Positions 55,127-63,766 of a stretch of 64,000 bases of DNA are shown here, piece by piece. Position numbers and translations under genes: made by a program. The notes beneath the pieces were generated by a model that searched no databases, was not told where the DNA came from, and was given only the letters and a program-made list of their open reading frames with translations. The stretch is taken from NCBI RefSeq assembly GCF_000959445.1, contig NZ_CP009630.1, positions 744,001-808,000 on the forward strand. Direction: 5' to 3'. The first letter of the stretch is position 1; each line of letters begins with the position of its first letter. The DNA comes from Burkholderia vietnamiensis LMG 10929 (GTDB taxonomy: Bacteria; Pseudomonadota; Gammaproteobacteria; Burkholderiales; Burkholderiaceae).

Positions 55127-55993
55127 ATGCATCCAGTCTCGACGAAAACCCTGTCTATGTACGAATCGTTCATTACCGCGTCCGATGGAAAGCAGCTGCG
55201 CGTACTGCATGGCGATTGGCTCGAAACGAGGCCGTTCCTGACGTTGATACTTCCGTTCGGGCTTCGCGTCGATGCGGCGCGCACGCTGTTCGCGCTGTTG
55301 GCGAGCGAATTCAATGTGCTCACCTGGCAAGGGCGCTCGTTGTGCGATCGGCCCCTCGCGCCGCACGAGAGCGGAATGACGCCGGAGGCGCATGTTCGGG
55401 ACATGTGCTCGGTGCTGGACGCATTTGACGTGCGCAAGACGGACGTCGTCGGGTTTTGCTCGGGCGCCGGCATCGCGCTCGTCGCCGCAACCATCGAGGG
55501 ACATCGCATCGATCGTCTCGCGCTGGTTTGCGGAGAGTACATGCTGAGCCCCACGGTCTGCCCGCAATCGAATTTTCAACGGGAAGTCGACAGCCTGTTG
55601 CCGCTGGCGGCGCAAAGCCTGAATCATGCGGCCGCCTTGTGCGAGAAGCTCACGGCGAGCCGCGTGCGCGCGCCGGCCAGGACCGAATTCGACGAGGAGG
55701 TTCTCGTGCCGTTCTCGTCGGCTGCACGTCTGCATCGCCACGGGTTGAATTACCTGACGTATCGCGGCACCGATTTCATGGCGTTGGCCGGCAGCGTACC
55801 GCACCCGACGCGGCTGATCTCGACCGACCGCGACGAACAGGTGAGCGCCGCCAGCTCGCGAGTCATTGCGGCGTTGTTGCGCAATGCCGAGCAACACGTC
55901 GTGGTGCCGGGCGACCACTACGAAATCCTGCGTGGCAGGAACGCGGTCAACGATTCGATCGTCGAGTTCCTTGGCGGCAGGGGAGCGGCATGA
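55127..55993 (+). CDS. CmaE/SyrC-like aminoacyl-carrier shuttle, Cys-nucleophile alpha/beta hydrolase (288 aa)
   Basis: The nucleophile elbow is VGFCSGAG with Cys111 in place of the usual Ser. In CmaE (coronamic acid) and SyrC (syringomycin) such Cys enzymes move aminoacyl groups between stand-alone carrier domains instead of hydrolysing them. The acid lies near STDRDEQ and His in VPGDHYEIL. Its presence beside two separate carrier proteins and a halogenase fits that job. ATG 55127 or 55157 could start it; neither site is strong. Confidence 0.82.
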   Translation: MHPVSTKTLSMYESFITASDGKQLRVLHGDWLETRPFLTLILPFGLRVDAARTLFALLASEFNVLTWQGRSLCDRPLAPHESGMTPEAHVRDMCSVLDAFDVRKTDVVGFCSGAGIALVAATIEGHRIDRLALVCGEYMLSPTVCPQSNFQREVDSLLPLAAQSLNHAAALCEKLTASRVRAPARTEFDEEVLVPFSSAARLHRHGLNYLTYRGTDFMALAGSVPHPTRLISTDRDEQVSAASSRVIAALLRNAEQHVVVPGDHYEILRGRNAVNDSIVEFLGGRGAA

Positions 55994-56075
55994 CGACGTA
56001 CGCCTTGGTTCGCTACGGACGGTCCGTCGGTCCCGAAGCGAGTGTCTGTTTGATGTCGAGCCGGCAGGACTGGAG

Positions 56076-57677
56076 ATGAGCATACTCGAGCGATTCGGAC
56101 AGATGGTCCGGCGTCATGCCGAGCACACCGCGCTTGCCGCGGAAAGTGCGCGGTACACCTATGCGCAACTTGACGCGCTGTCCGATCGGTTGGCGGCGCG
56201 CCTCGCCCGATCCGGCGTTACCGCGGGTTCGCCGGTCGTGCTGCTGTTGCCGCGTTCGCCCGGCGCAGTGATCGCGATGATTGCCGTGCTGAAGGCCGGC
56301 GCCCACTACGTTCCGGTCGATCCGGCCGGCCCGGCCTCGGTGCTGAACGAGCAGCTGCGCGAACTCGGTGCGCGCGTCGCACTGACGTTGCCCGAGTCCG
56401 TCGCGCAGGTGAGATCCGATCTGGATCTCGCCGGCATCGCGCTTGTCGAGATCGGGCGCGATGGGGTCTTGCCGGACCGGCGCGACGGCGCGCAGACGAG
56501 CGCACCCGTGCAGGCGCCGACGCCGATCTCGCCGGCCTACGCGATGTTTACCTCCGGCAGCACGGGCAAGCCGAAGGGCGTACTGGTGCCGCATCAGGCG
56601 GTCCACCGTCTGGTCGTCGAGACGAACTACATCGCGCTGAGTCCGCACGATCGTGTGCTGCAGATGGCGCCGATCACGTTCGACGCATCGACGTTCGAAA
56701 TATGGGGAGCGCTGCTCAACGGCGCGACGCTGGTGGTCGAGGAATCGCCGGTGCTCGATCTGAACGCGCTGGGCCGTCTGTTGCGCGACGAGCGCGTGAC
56801 GGTCATGTGGTTGACGGCTGCGCTGTTCCATCTGGTGGTGCGCAATCGGCTGCCGCTGCTATCGGAACTTCGCGTGCTCCTCGCGGGCGGCGACGTGGTC
56901 CAGGCCGACGCGGTCGCACGCGTGCTCGCCGCATTTCCCTCGCTGACCGTGATCAACGGATACGGACCGACGGAAAACACGACATTTACCTGCTGCCATG
57001 TGATGACGGCCGCTGCACCGCCGGTCGCGACGGTGCCCATCGGCAGGCCGGTCACCGGTACCACGGTGTGCGTGCTCGACGCGAGCGGGCAGCCGGTGCG
57101 CCCGGGCGAGGTGGGCGAGCTCTATGCGGGCGGTATCGGCCTCGCGCTCGGTTATCTGAACGATCCGGAGAAAACGAGGGCCGTGTTCGTCGACGATCCG
57201 CACGACCGGGATCGCAAGCTTTACCGGACGGGCGATCTCGTGCGGGAAGGCCACGACGGCGCCTACGAATTCATCGGTCGCGTCGACAGGCAAGTGAAGA
57301 TACGCGGCTATCGCGTATCGGTCGAACAGGTGCAGCAGGTGCTCGCGACGGCCGACGACGTCGAGGACGCGATCGTCGACGTCGGACGCGACGAGCTGGG
57401 AGAAAAGCGTCTCGTCGCGTTCGTGCAGTCGTCGCGGGATCCCGCCGAGGTCAGGGCGGCCGTCCGGCGCCACCTCGGGCGACATCTGGCGAGCTACATG
57501 ATTCCCGACGTAATCGAAGTGCAAGTGGCGCTGCCGTTGACCGTCAATGGCAAGGTCAACCGGCGGAGCCTGATGAGTTCGCAGGAGAACCGCAATACCG
57601 GAGATGAACATGAGCGAATCGCTGCAATTCAAGGAACCCATTCGGAAACGACTGGCCGAGTTGTTGAAGGATCGTGA
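56076..57677 (+). CDS. Stand-alone NRPS adenylation domain (533 aa)
   Basis: This enzyme activates an amino acid as its adenylate and loads a carrier protein. Core motifs: A3 FTSGSTGKPKG, A5 NGYGPTENT, A7 YRTGDL, A8 GRVDRQVKIRGYRV, A10 NGKVNRRSL. Reading the ten specificity positions by alignment to GrsA gives DAFWLAGTFK, close to the valine-type code DAFWIGGTFK and unlike the threonine code of SyrB1. Small aliphatic substrates such as Val, allo-Ile or 2-aminobutyrate are thus favoured. ATG 56076 follows AGGA. Its 3' end overlaps the carrier gene by 68 bp in another frame. Confidence 0.92.
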   Translation: MSILERFGQMVRRHAEHTALAAESARYTYAQLDALSDRLAARLARSGVTAGSPVVLLLPRSPGAVIAMIAVLKAGAHYVPVDPAGPASVLNEQLRELGARVALTLPESVAQVRSDLDLAGIALVEIGRDGVLPDRRDGAQTSAPVQAPTPISPAYAMFTSGSTGKPKGVLVPHQAVHRLVVETNYIALSPHDRVLQMAPITFDASTFEIWGALLNGATLVVEESPVLDLNALGRLLRDERVTVMWLTAALFHLVVRNRLPLLSELRVLLAGGDVVQADAVARVLAAFPSLTVINGYGPTENTTFTCCHVMTAAAPPVATVPIGRPVTGTTVCVLDASGQPVRPGEVGELYAGGIGLALGYLNDPEKTRAVFVDDPHDRDRKLYRTGDLVREGHDGAYEFIGRVDRQVKIRGYRVSVEQVQQVLATADDVEDAIVDVGRDELGEKRLVAFVQSSRDPAEVRAAVRRHLGRHLASYMIPDVIEVQVALPLTVNGKVNRRSLMSSQENRNTGDEHERIAAIQGTHSETTGRVVEGS

Positions 57678-57867
57678 GATCGGCGACGACGACGACTTTT
57701 TCGACCTGGGCGCCAGTTCGCTGTCGATCGTCGAGCTGCAAGTCAAGATCGAGGAGGATCTGGGCGTGACCGTACCCACGGCCAAGCTGATGCTAGCGCC
57801 GACGCTGGCCGGCTGGACCGGGCTTTATCGAGCGGCAGCCGTTGCCGCAACCGCCGTAGAGAAATAG
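57610..57867 (+). CDS. Stand-alone peptidyl carrier protein 1 (85 aa)
   Basis: This acyl/peptidyl carrier has the phosphopantetheine Ser37 in FFDLGASSLSIVEL. ATG 57610 is preferred because CGGAG lies 6 bp upstream; ATG 57604 overlaps it. In SyrB1 and CmaA the carrier is fused to the adenylation domain, whereas here it is a separate, overlapping gene in a different frame. It should receive the adenylated amino acid. Confidence 0.92.
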   Translation: MSESLQFKEPIRKRLAELLKDREIGDDDDFFDLGASSLSIVELQVKIEEDLGVTVPTAKLMLAPTLAGWTGLYRAAAVAATAVEK

Positions 57868-57896
57868 CGCAAAGCGACTCAACCGAGAGGATCGAC

Positions 57897-58820
57897 ATGA
57901 CGCAGTTTTCACTGACTCCAGACGAACTTGCCCGATTCCGTGCACAGGGCTTTTTCGGGCCGTTTCGCGTGTACTCGCCCGACGAGGCGCGCGAGCGATA
58001 CAGGGCGATTCGCGCCGAGCTGTTCGACAGGGAACACGCCATCTACGATCTGCCGGCGACGAGCCCGATCGCCAATTACGATCGTCACCTCGACGTGAAC
58101 CTGCTCAGCGAGCACATCGGCCGGCGCGAGATCGTCGATCGCGTCGCGAGCATGCTCGGGCCGGACCTGTTGTGCTGGCGATCGGAGATGTTTCCGAAGT
58201 ACCCGGGCGACGAGGGGACGGACTGGCATCAGGCCGATACGTTCGCGCATGCATCGGGCGCGCCGCAGATAGTCTGGCCCGGCGAAAGCCGTTTCGGCGG
58301 GGCGATTACCGCATGGACCGCGTTTACCGATGCGACCGAGGAGAACGGCTGTCTGCGCTTCATTCCCGGCACGCACGAGGAAATGTTCTACGACGAGTCG
58401 AAGAAGATGGCCTACGACGCTTCGAAGATCAATACCCAGGAGAAGGACGGGATCAAGCGCGGGTTTTTCGGTTACGACTACCGCTCCCTTCAGAAGGATC
58501 CGTCGTGGAAGCCGGATGAGTCGCAGGCGGTGTCGATCACGATGCAGGCCGGCGAGTGCGTGATCTTCTGGTCCACGCTGATGCATTCGTCGTTTCCGAA
58601 TTCGACGGCCGACGTGACGCGGCTCGGCTACGCGAGCCGCTACGTTCCGACCGGCGTGAAGGTGTATCCGGATACGAACGTCGTCGAGGAGTACGGCAGC
58701 GCCATTTCGCTCGACAAGTATGGCGTCGTGCTGGTCTCGGGTGAGGACCATTACGGTCACAACCGGCGCGCGCTCAGCAATGCGCGAGGGCGGGCGTTTG
58801 CTTTCGACGACCGCGGCTGA
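57897..58820 (+). CDS. SyrB2-like non-heme Fe/2OG halogenase (307 aa)
   Basis: This is closely similar along its length to SyrB2 (about 310 aa), which chlorinates a carrier-bound amino acid at an unactivated carbon. The decisive feature is the iron site: KYPGDEGTDWHQADTF has His111-Gln112-Ala113, where hydroxylases have Asp at the third position, leaving room for chloride. The second iron ligand is His230 in FWSTLMHSSFP and the 2OG-binding Arg is 248 (ASRYVP). GAGAGGATC precedes ATG 57897. It lies directly after the carrier gene. Confidence 0.95.
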   Translation: MTQFSLTPDELARFRAQGFFGPFRVYSPDEARERYRAIRAELFDREHAIYDLPATSPIANYDRHLDVNLLSEHIGRREIVDRVASMLGPDLLCWRSEMFPKYPGDEGTDWHQADTFAHASGAPQIVWPGESRFGGAITAWTAFTDATEENGCLRFIPGTHEEMFYDESKKMAYDASKINTQEKDGIKRGFFGYDYRSLQKDPSWKPDESQAVSITMQAGECVIFWSTLMHSSFPNSTADVTRLGYASRYVPTGVKVYPDTNVVEEYGSAISLDKYGVVLVSGEDHYGHNRRALSNARGRAFAFDDRG

Positions 58821-58909
58821 CGGCCGACGGCTCGATACCAGCGATATCCGGATCGTCGCCGCGCGCGCGGCGACGGCGGTGGCGATCCGATTCACGTGAT
58901 GGAGTGAAC

Positions 58910-59146
58910 ATGCAGACAACCAGGGCACTCGTGAAGCGCCTGTTTTCCGAAGCGCTCGGCGTCGAGCACGTCGCGGCCGATGCGGACTTCTTCGTGCTCG
59001 GCGGCGGGTCGCTGGCCGCGGCGGTGCTGGTCACGAAGGTCGAGCAGGCGTGCGGTATCGAAGTGTCGTTGCTGGACTTCATGAATCATTCGACGGTCGA
59101 CGGGTTCGCCGCGGTCGTCGAACAACGGCTGAGCAACGTCGGATGA
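58910..59146 (+). CDS. Stand-alone peptidyl carrier protein 2 (78 aa)
   Basis: This second carrier has its phosphopantetheine Ser34 in FFVLGGGSLAAAVLV. ATG 58910 follows GGAG at 5-bp spacing; GTG 58904 is an alternative. It overlaps the next gene as ATGA. A second carrier is what the CmaE-like shuttle would need: one carrier for loading and one for chlorination or release. Confidence 0.9.
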   Translation: MQTTRALVKRLFSEALGVEHVAADADFFVLGGGSLAAAVLVTKVEQACGIEVSLLDFMNHSTVDGFAAVVEQRLSNVG

Positions 59147-60048
59147 GTCGCGCAGCCTGCTTGTCGAACCCGATGGACGTAACGTGCGGCGCGATCGACG
59201 CGAACGGCATCGAGATTCATTATCTGAGGCAAGGCAGCGGCCCGCTGGTCATCTGCTCGCACGGCTTTCCGGACCATGCGCGCTCGTTCCTGCCTTTGCT
59301 CGCCGAGCTGGCGCACGCGGGTTTCACGGCCGTCGCACCGTACCTGCGCGGCTACGCGCCGTCCGGCACTGCCCCGGCCGATCAGTACCACACCTGCTAC
59401 ATGGCGCATGACCTGCGCGCGTTGATCGACGCGCTGGGTGTCGAACAGGCGATCCTGGTCGGGCACGACTGGGGCGCACAGGCGTCCATTGCGGCGGCCA
59501 TCCTGTTTCCGGAGCGCGTCACGAAGCTGGTGGCGCTCGGATGGAGCCGTCCGGACGCGGCGCAGCGGCTGCACTACGACTACCTGAAAGGCATCTGGCA
59601 CACGTTCTTCTTTCAATCGCCGTCGGCCGAGCAGGTGCTGGCCCACGACGATTTCGCGTTCATCGAGGCGTGGTGGCGCGATGCTTCGCGCAACTGGGAC
59701 GTGCCGCGGGACATCATCGACGCGGTCAAGACCACGTTTCGCCAGCCAGGCGTGCTCGACGCGGCGCTGGCGCAATACCGCTGTCGCCATGTCGCGTTGC
59801 GCGACCCGGAGCGTCGTGAACAGCAGGCCCGCATCGCCGCCGGGCCGGTCACCGTGCCGACGCTCCTGATGCATGGCACTCACGATCGCGAAGGGCGTCT
59901 CGAAGCATTTTCCGGTGACGGCGTGCCGGAATATTTTTCAGCGGCGCTCACGCGCGAGATCGTCGACGGGGCCGGGCATTTCCTTCACCTTGAAAAGCCG
60001 GCCGACGTGAACCGATCGATCATCGACTTCATTGTGGCGCGATCATGA
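59143..60048 (+). CDS. Epoxide hydrolase / dehalogenase-like alpha/beta hydrolase (301 aa)
   Basis: The oxyanion motif is SHGFPDHA, the nucleophile elbow LVGHDWGAQ with Asp109, and the catalytic His lies in GAGHFLHLEKP. The RGY block (PYLRGYAPS) is typical of epoxide hydrolases and fluoroacetate dehalogenases, which share the Asp mechanism. Coupled by ATGA to carrier 2 and by ATGA to the GNAT gene, it belongs to the pathway. It might open an epoxide, or hydrolytically dechlorinate a product, for maturation or detoxification. Confidence 0.87.
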   Translation: MSRAACLSNPMDVTCGAIDANGIEIHYLRQGSGPLVICSHGFPDHARSFLPLLAELAHAGFTAVAPYLRGYAPSGTAPADQYHTCYMAHDLRALIDALGVEQAILVGHDWGAQASIAAAILFPERVTKLVALGWSRPDAAQRLHYDYLKGIWHTFFFQSPSAEQVLAHDDFAFIEAWWRDASRNWDVPRDIIDAVKTTFRQPGVLDAALAQYRCRHVALRDPERREQQARIAAGPVTVPTLLMHGTHDREGRLEAFSGDGVPEYFSAALTREIVDGAGHFLHLEKPADVNRSIIDFIVARS

Positions 60049-60623
60049 ACAGGATTCATTTGCCGGACATCCGCGTCGACGATTTCGCCGAGCAAGACAT
60101 CGGCCCCTGTCTCGACTACTGGTATCGGTCGCCGCCGGCGCTGATGGAGTCGATGAACGTCGACGTCGACAAGCTGCCGAGCGAGCAACGCATGCGCGAG
60201 TTGCTGACGATTCTGGTACGGCGGGCATGCGGCGGTGTCGCGCCTGCGCCGATATTGACGATCCGTCACATGGGTGAGGCGATCGGCGTCCACGAGCTGA
60301 CGCACCTCGACCCGGGGCGCAGTGCCGTGATGCACGCCCATATCTGGCAGGCCCGATACCGCGGCGCAGGCATCGGACCGGTGTCGTATCTGGCAGCCAT
60401 GCGCATCTTCTTCGATCGATTCGATCTGGAGAGCATCCGCTTCGAGACGCCTGCCGAAAACGTTTCGGCGCAGCGCGTCAAAAGCAAGCTCGGGATCGAG
60501 CCGCACGGCGAGGGCGTCATCGACATGCCGATGCTGCGCAATCCCGTCAAAACGATCAGCTATCGCGTGCTGCGCGCAGAACTCGACGCCATCGAGAAAT
60601 TCGTCAGATCGACCGCACGCTGA
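60045..60623 (+). CDS. GNAT N-acetyltransferase (192 aa)
   Basis: The acetyl-CoA loop is QARYRGAGIGPVSYLAAM (about residues 101-118), followed by FETPAENVSAQRVKSKLGI, the usual beta5/alpha4 part of RimJ/L-like GNATs. It overlaps the hydrolase stop by 4 bp. In an amino-acid antimetabolite cluster, N-acetylation of the free product is a common self-resistance strategy, but a biosynthetic acetylation is equally possible. Confidence 0.85.
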   Translation: MNRIHLPDIRVDDFAEQDIGPCLDYWYRSPPALMESMNVDVDKLPSEQRMRELLTILVRRACGGVAPAPILTIRHMGEAIGVHELTHLDPGRSAVMHAHIWQARYRGAGIGPVSYLAAMRIFFDRFDLESIRFETPAENVSAQRVKSKLGIEPHGEGVIDMPMLRNPVKTISYRVLRAELDAIEKFVRSTAR

Positions 60624-60688
60624 TCTCGCTTCGCCGGCAGCGCGTGCTGTCTTCGTAACGCCGTTGAAATGTCCGTCAGGGGGACCTC

Positions 60689-61312
60689 ATGTCGTTTGCT
60701 CTTGCATCAGGAATCGAACAATTCAAGCCGCTGGCCGTCGCCGCGTATATTCTCGCGCTCTCGATTACGCCTGGCCCGAACAACGTGATGCTTGCCGCGT
60801 CCGGCGCGAACTTCGGATTCGTGCGCACGTTACCGCATTTGCTGGGCATTACGGTGGGCGCAACCGTTCTGGTCGCGCTGAGTGCGACCGGGCTCGGGGT
60901 CGTGTTCACCGAATATCCGGCGGCAAGACTGGCGTTGTTCGTGGTTGGCGCGCTCTATCTGGCATACCTCGCGTTCAAGATCGCGAACGCCGGGCGGCCC
61001 GCGGCCAAGGACGCGCAAACGAAGCCCTTTTCGTTCGTTCAGGCCGCGACGTTCCAGTTCGTCAATCCGAAAACCTGGCTGATGGCCGCGAACCTGATCA
61101 TTCTGTTCTCGGTCGACGGTCAGGGCTTCATTTCATCGGTAATCGGAATCTGCATATTGATGGTGGCGATCAATTTTCCGGCCGTGTCCGTGTGGGCCGC
61201 GCTCGGCGTCGGGATGCAGAAGCTGCTGCATACCGATCGTGCGCGCGTGATCTATAACCGCACGATGGCGCTGCTGCTGCTCGCATGCGTGCCGTTGCTG
61301 TTCTGGAAATAG
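60689..61312 (+). CDS. LysE/RhtB-family amino acid exporter (207 aa)
   Basis: This six-helix inner-membrane exporter has the family motif ITPGPNNVMLAASGANFGFVR near residues 26-46 and FQFVNPKTWLMAANL in the middle. GGGGGA gives a strong ribosome site. It is the second such exporter of the cluster and points to an amino-acid-like end product that leaves the cell. Confidence 0.92.
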   Translation: MSFALASGIEQFKPLAVAAYILALSITPGPNNVMLAASGANFGFVRTLPHLLGITVGATVLVALSATGLGVVFTEYPAARLALFVVGALYLAYLAFKIANAGRPAAKDAQTKPFSFVQAATFQFVNPKTWLMAANLIILFSVDGQGFISSVIGICILMVAINFPAVSVWAALGVGMQKLLHTDRARVIYNRTMALLLLACVPLLFWK

Positions 61313-61324
61313 GCGCGCGCGGAT

Positions 61325-62161
61325 ATGCCCGTCATGCCCGAAACCACGCGGCTTCCCCGCGGCATCGTGTCCTTTCCCACCGACGGGCACGCGGACGCCC
61401 GGATTTTCTGTCTGCCCTACGCGGGCGGCAGTGCCTCGATCTTCGCCGGCTGGCGACACGCGCTGCCCGCGAGCCTCGAAGTCTGTGCGATCGAATTGCC
61501 CGGGCGCGGCAGCCGATTTGCCGAACCGGCGCTGACGCATATGGATGCCGTGGTCGACGAGCTGGTTCGCATGGTCGGCGACTGTCCGCCTGCGCCGTTC
61601 GCGTTGTTCGGCCACAGCATGGGGGCCGTCGTGGCGGCTGAGCTGGCACGTCGGCTGGTCGAGCTCGGGCGGCCTCCGATCGCCCTCGTCGCGTCGGCAT
61701 GTGCCGCGCCGCACCTGCCGATTCGGCGTGAGCACGTGCTGCATTTGCTGCCGCGCGACGCGCTGATCGAAGCGTTGATCCATCTCGACGGGCTGCCGCC
61801 CATTGCGCGCGAGCGCAGGGATTTCCTCGATACCTTCATGCCGACGATTCGCGCCGACCTGCAGTGCCGGGAAACCTGGCGCAGCACGCCGCACGATCTG
61901 CGCATACCGGTCCACGTGCTGACCGGCGCGGACGACGGGCTGGTATCGGAAGCGGATGCGCTGGCGTGGCACGCCTTCACGTCGACGGAGTTTTCGATAC
62001 GTCGTTTCGACGGCGGACATTTTTTTATCCATTCGGCAATGCAAGCCGTACTGGATCACCTGGCTGCGATCGTCCAGCGTTCGCTGGCGCTTCGTCACGG
62101 CGAATCCGTTGCGCCGGCACGCCATGCGTGTGCGCCCGATCACGACAGAGGGATGAAGTGA
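61325..62161 (+). CDS. Type II thioesterase (278 aa)
   Basis: This alpha/beta hydrolase has the early LPYAGGSASIFAGW block, the nucleophile motif FGHSMGAVVA and the terminal FDGGHFFIH His motif of NRPS/PKS type II thioesterases such as CmaT. It would release the finished aminoacyl group from carrier protein or clear misprimed carriers. The family usually runs ~240-250 aa; an extra ~25 C-terminal residues are present. It overlaps the GGT gene as GTGA. Confidence 0.9.
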   Translation: MPVMPETTRLPRGIVSFPTDGHADARIFCLPYAGGSASIFAGWRHALPASLEVCAIELPGRGSRFAEPALTHMDAVVDELVRMVGDCPPAPFALFGHSMGAVVAAELARRLVELGRPPIALVASACAAPHLPIRREHVLHLLPRDALIEALIHLDGLPPIARERRDFLDTFMPTIRADLQCRETWRSTPHDLRIPVHVLTGADDGLVSEADALAWHAFTSTEFSIRRFDGGHFFIHSAMQAVLDHLAAIVQRSLALRHGESVAPARHACAPDHDRGMK

Positions 62162-63732
62162 CGCATCTAGAAAATTGGCAGATCCGCAAGGCCGCGATTT
62201 CCGCATCGGGCGGCATCGTCGTGAGCCAGCACTACAAGGCATCGAGCATCGGCGCGGCGGTGCTGGAGGACGGCGGCAACGCGGTCGATGCCGCGATAGC
62301 CGCGAGTTTCGCGATCGGCGTGCTCGAACCGTGGCAAAGCGGGTTGGGCGGCGTCGGGCATATGGTCGTTGCGCCGGCCGGCCGAACTGCATTCAGCATC
62401 GACTTCGCAGCGAGAGCGCCGTTGGCGCTCGAAGCCGACGACTATCGCCTGACCGGAGAACCGGCGCGGGGCATGTTCGGGTGGCCCGCGGTCGTCGACG
62501 ACCGCAATCTGGAAGGTCCGTTCTCGATCGGCGTTCCGGGGCAGGTCGCCGGCATGACGCTGGCACATCGCGAATGCGGCTCGTTGCCGTGGCGGCGGCT
62601 GGTGGAGCCGGCGGTTCGTTGCGCGCGGGAAGGACTCGAAATCGATTGGTACTTGACCTTGAAGATCGCGTCCGTTGCCGCGGGGCTCGCACGTTATCCG
62701 GGAAGCAGTGCATGCTATCTGCGGGACGGACACGCGCCTGCGTCGGACTGGGCGGGCGCGGCGTCGCCGATCGTGCTGGAGGATCAGGCGGCCACGCTGG
62801 AGGCGATTGCCGAGCGCGGCGGCGACGATTTCTATCGTGGTGCGCTCGCTCACCGAATCGCCGCCGATTTCGCAACCGTGGGGTCGCGTCTGAGCTTCGA
62901 CGATCTCGCTGCGTATCGGGCCGAAATCACGCCGATCGAAGCGCTGCGCTACCGCGATGCATCCATCCTGACCTCATCGGCGCTCACGGCAGGGCCGGCG
63001 CTGACGCGCGCGCTGTCCCTGTTCGCGCGGCAAGCGGACGCCGACGGGACGGCACGTCCGGACGCGCGATTCTTCTCGCGCATCGCCGACGCGCTGACGC
63101 AGACCTATGCCGAGCGGATCGGCGGCGCGGCGCCGGGCGACGATGCGCGACGCGGGACGTGCACGACGCATATCAGTGTCGTGGATCGACACGGCAACGC
63201 GGTCGCGCTGACCCAGACGCTGTTGTCGATGTTCGGCTCCAAAGTGACGTTGCCGCAAACGGGGATCGTCATGAATAATGCAGTCATGTGGTTCGATCCG
63301 CGACCGGGGAAGGCCAACTCGATCATGCCGGGCGCCGTGCCGTTGTCGAACATGTGCCCGACGGTGGTCAAGCGCGCGACGGGAGACGTACTGGCGCTGG
63401 GTGCGTCGGGCGGCCGGCGGATAATGCCGGCCGTCATGCAGCTCATCGCGTATCTGGTCGATTGCGGCATGTCGATCGAGGACGCGATTCACTTCCCGCG
63501 CTTGGATGCGAGCGGCGACCCGTGGGTCACGATCGACGATCGCTTCGACGCATCCGTTTCGCAGGCCATCGGAGCGGCTCACGAAGTCAGGCGGGCCGCC
63601 AATCTCGTCGCACCCAATCTGTTCGGTTGCCCCAACGTCGTCCTGCGCGATGGCCAAACCCGCCAGCTGACCGGGGGCGCCTTCGTCTCGTCCCCGTGGT
63701 CGGCGGCGGTGGCCGAGCGCGACGCACATTGA
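62158..63732 (+). CDS. Gamma-glutamyltransferase-family protein without signal peptide (524 aa)
   Basis: This N-terminal-nucleophile hydrolase resembles GGT. The autocleavage/nucleophile region is GTCTTHISVVDRHGNAVALTQTL, with Thr of TTH as the expected nucleophile at about residue 339. The early DGGNAVDAAIAAS and PWQSGLGGVGHM blocks are typical. GGTs are normally exported, but this protein starts (GTG 62158) without a signal peptide and should be cytosolic. It may remove a gamma-glutamyl group from an intermediate or transfer one. The start overlaps the thioesterase stop. Confidence 0.9.
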   Translation: MTHLENWQIRKAAISASGGIVVSQHYKASSIGAAVLEDGGNAVDAAIAASFAIGVLEPWQSGLGGVGHMVVAPAGRTAFSIDFAARAPLALEADDYRLTGEPARGMFGWPAVVDDRNLEGPFSIGVPGQVAGMTLAHRECGSLPWRRLVEPAVRCAREGLEIDWYLTLKIASVAAGLARYPGSSACYLRDGHAPASDWAGAASPIVLEDQAATLEAIAERGGDDFYRGALAHRIAADFATVGSRLSFDDLAAYRAEITPIEALRYRDASILTSSALTAGPALTRALSLFARQADADGTARPDARFFSRIADALTQTYAERIGGAAPGDDARRGTCTTHISVVDRHGNAVALTQTLLSMFGSKVTLPQTGIVMNNAVMWFDPRPGKANSIMPGAVPLSNMCPTVVKRATGDVLALGASGGRRIMPAVMQLIAYLVDCGMSIEDAIHFPRLDASGDPWVTIDDRFDASVSQAIGAAHEVRRAANLVAPNLFGCPNVVLRDGQTRQLTGGAFVSSPWSAAVAERDAH

Positions 63733-63766
63733 GGCGGCCGCGATTCAGTTCACGTCCGATCACACC

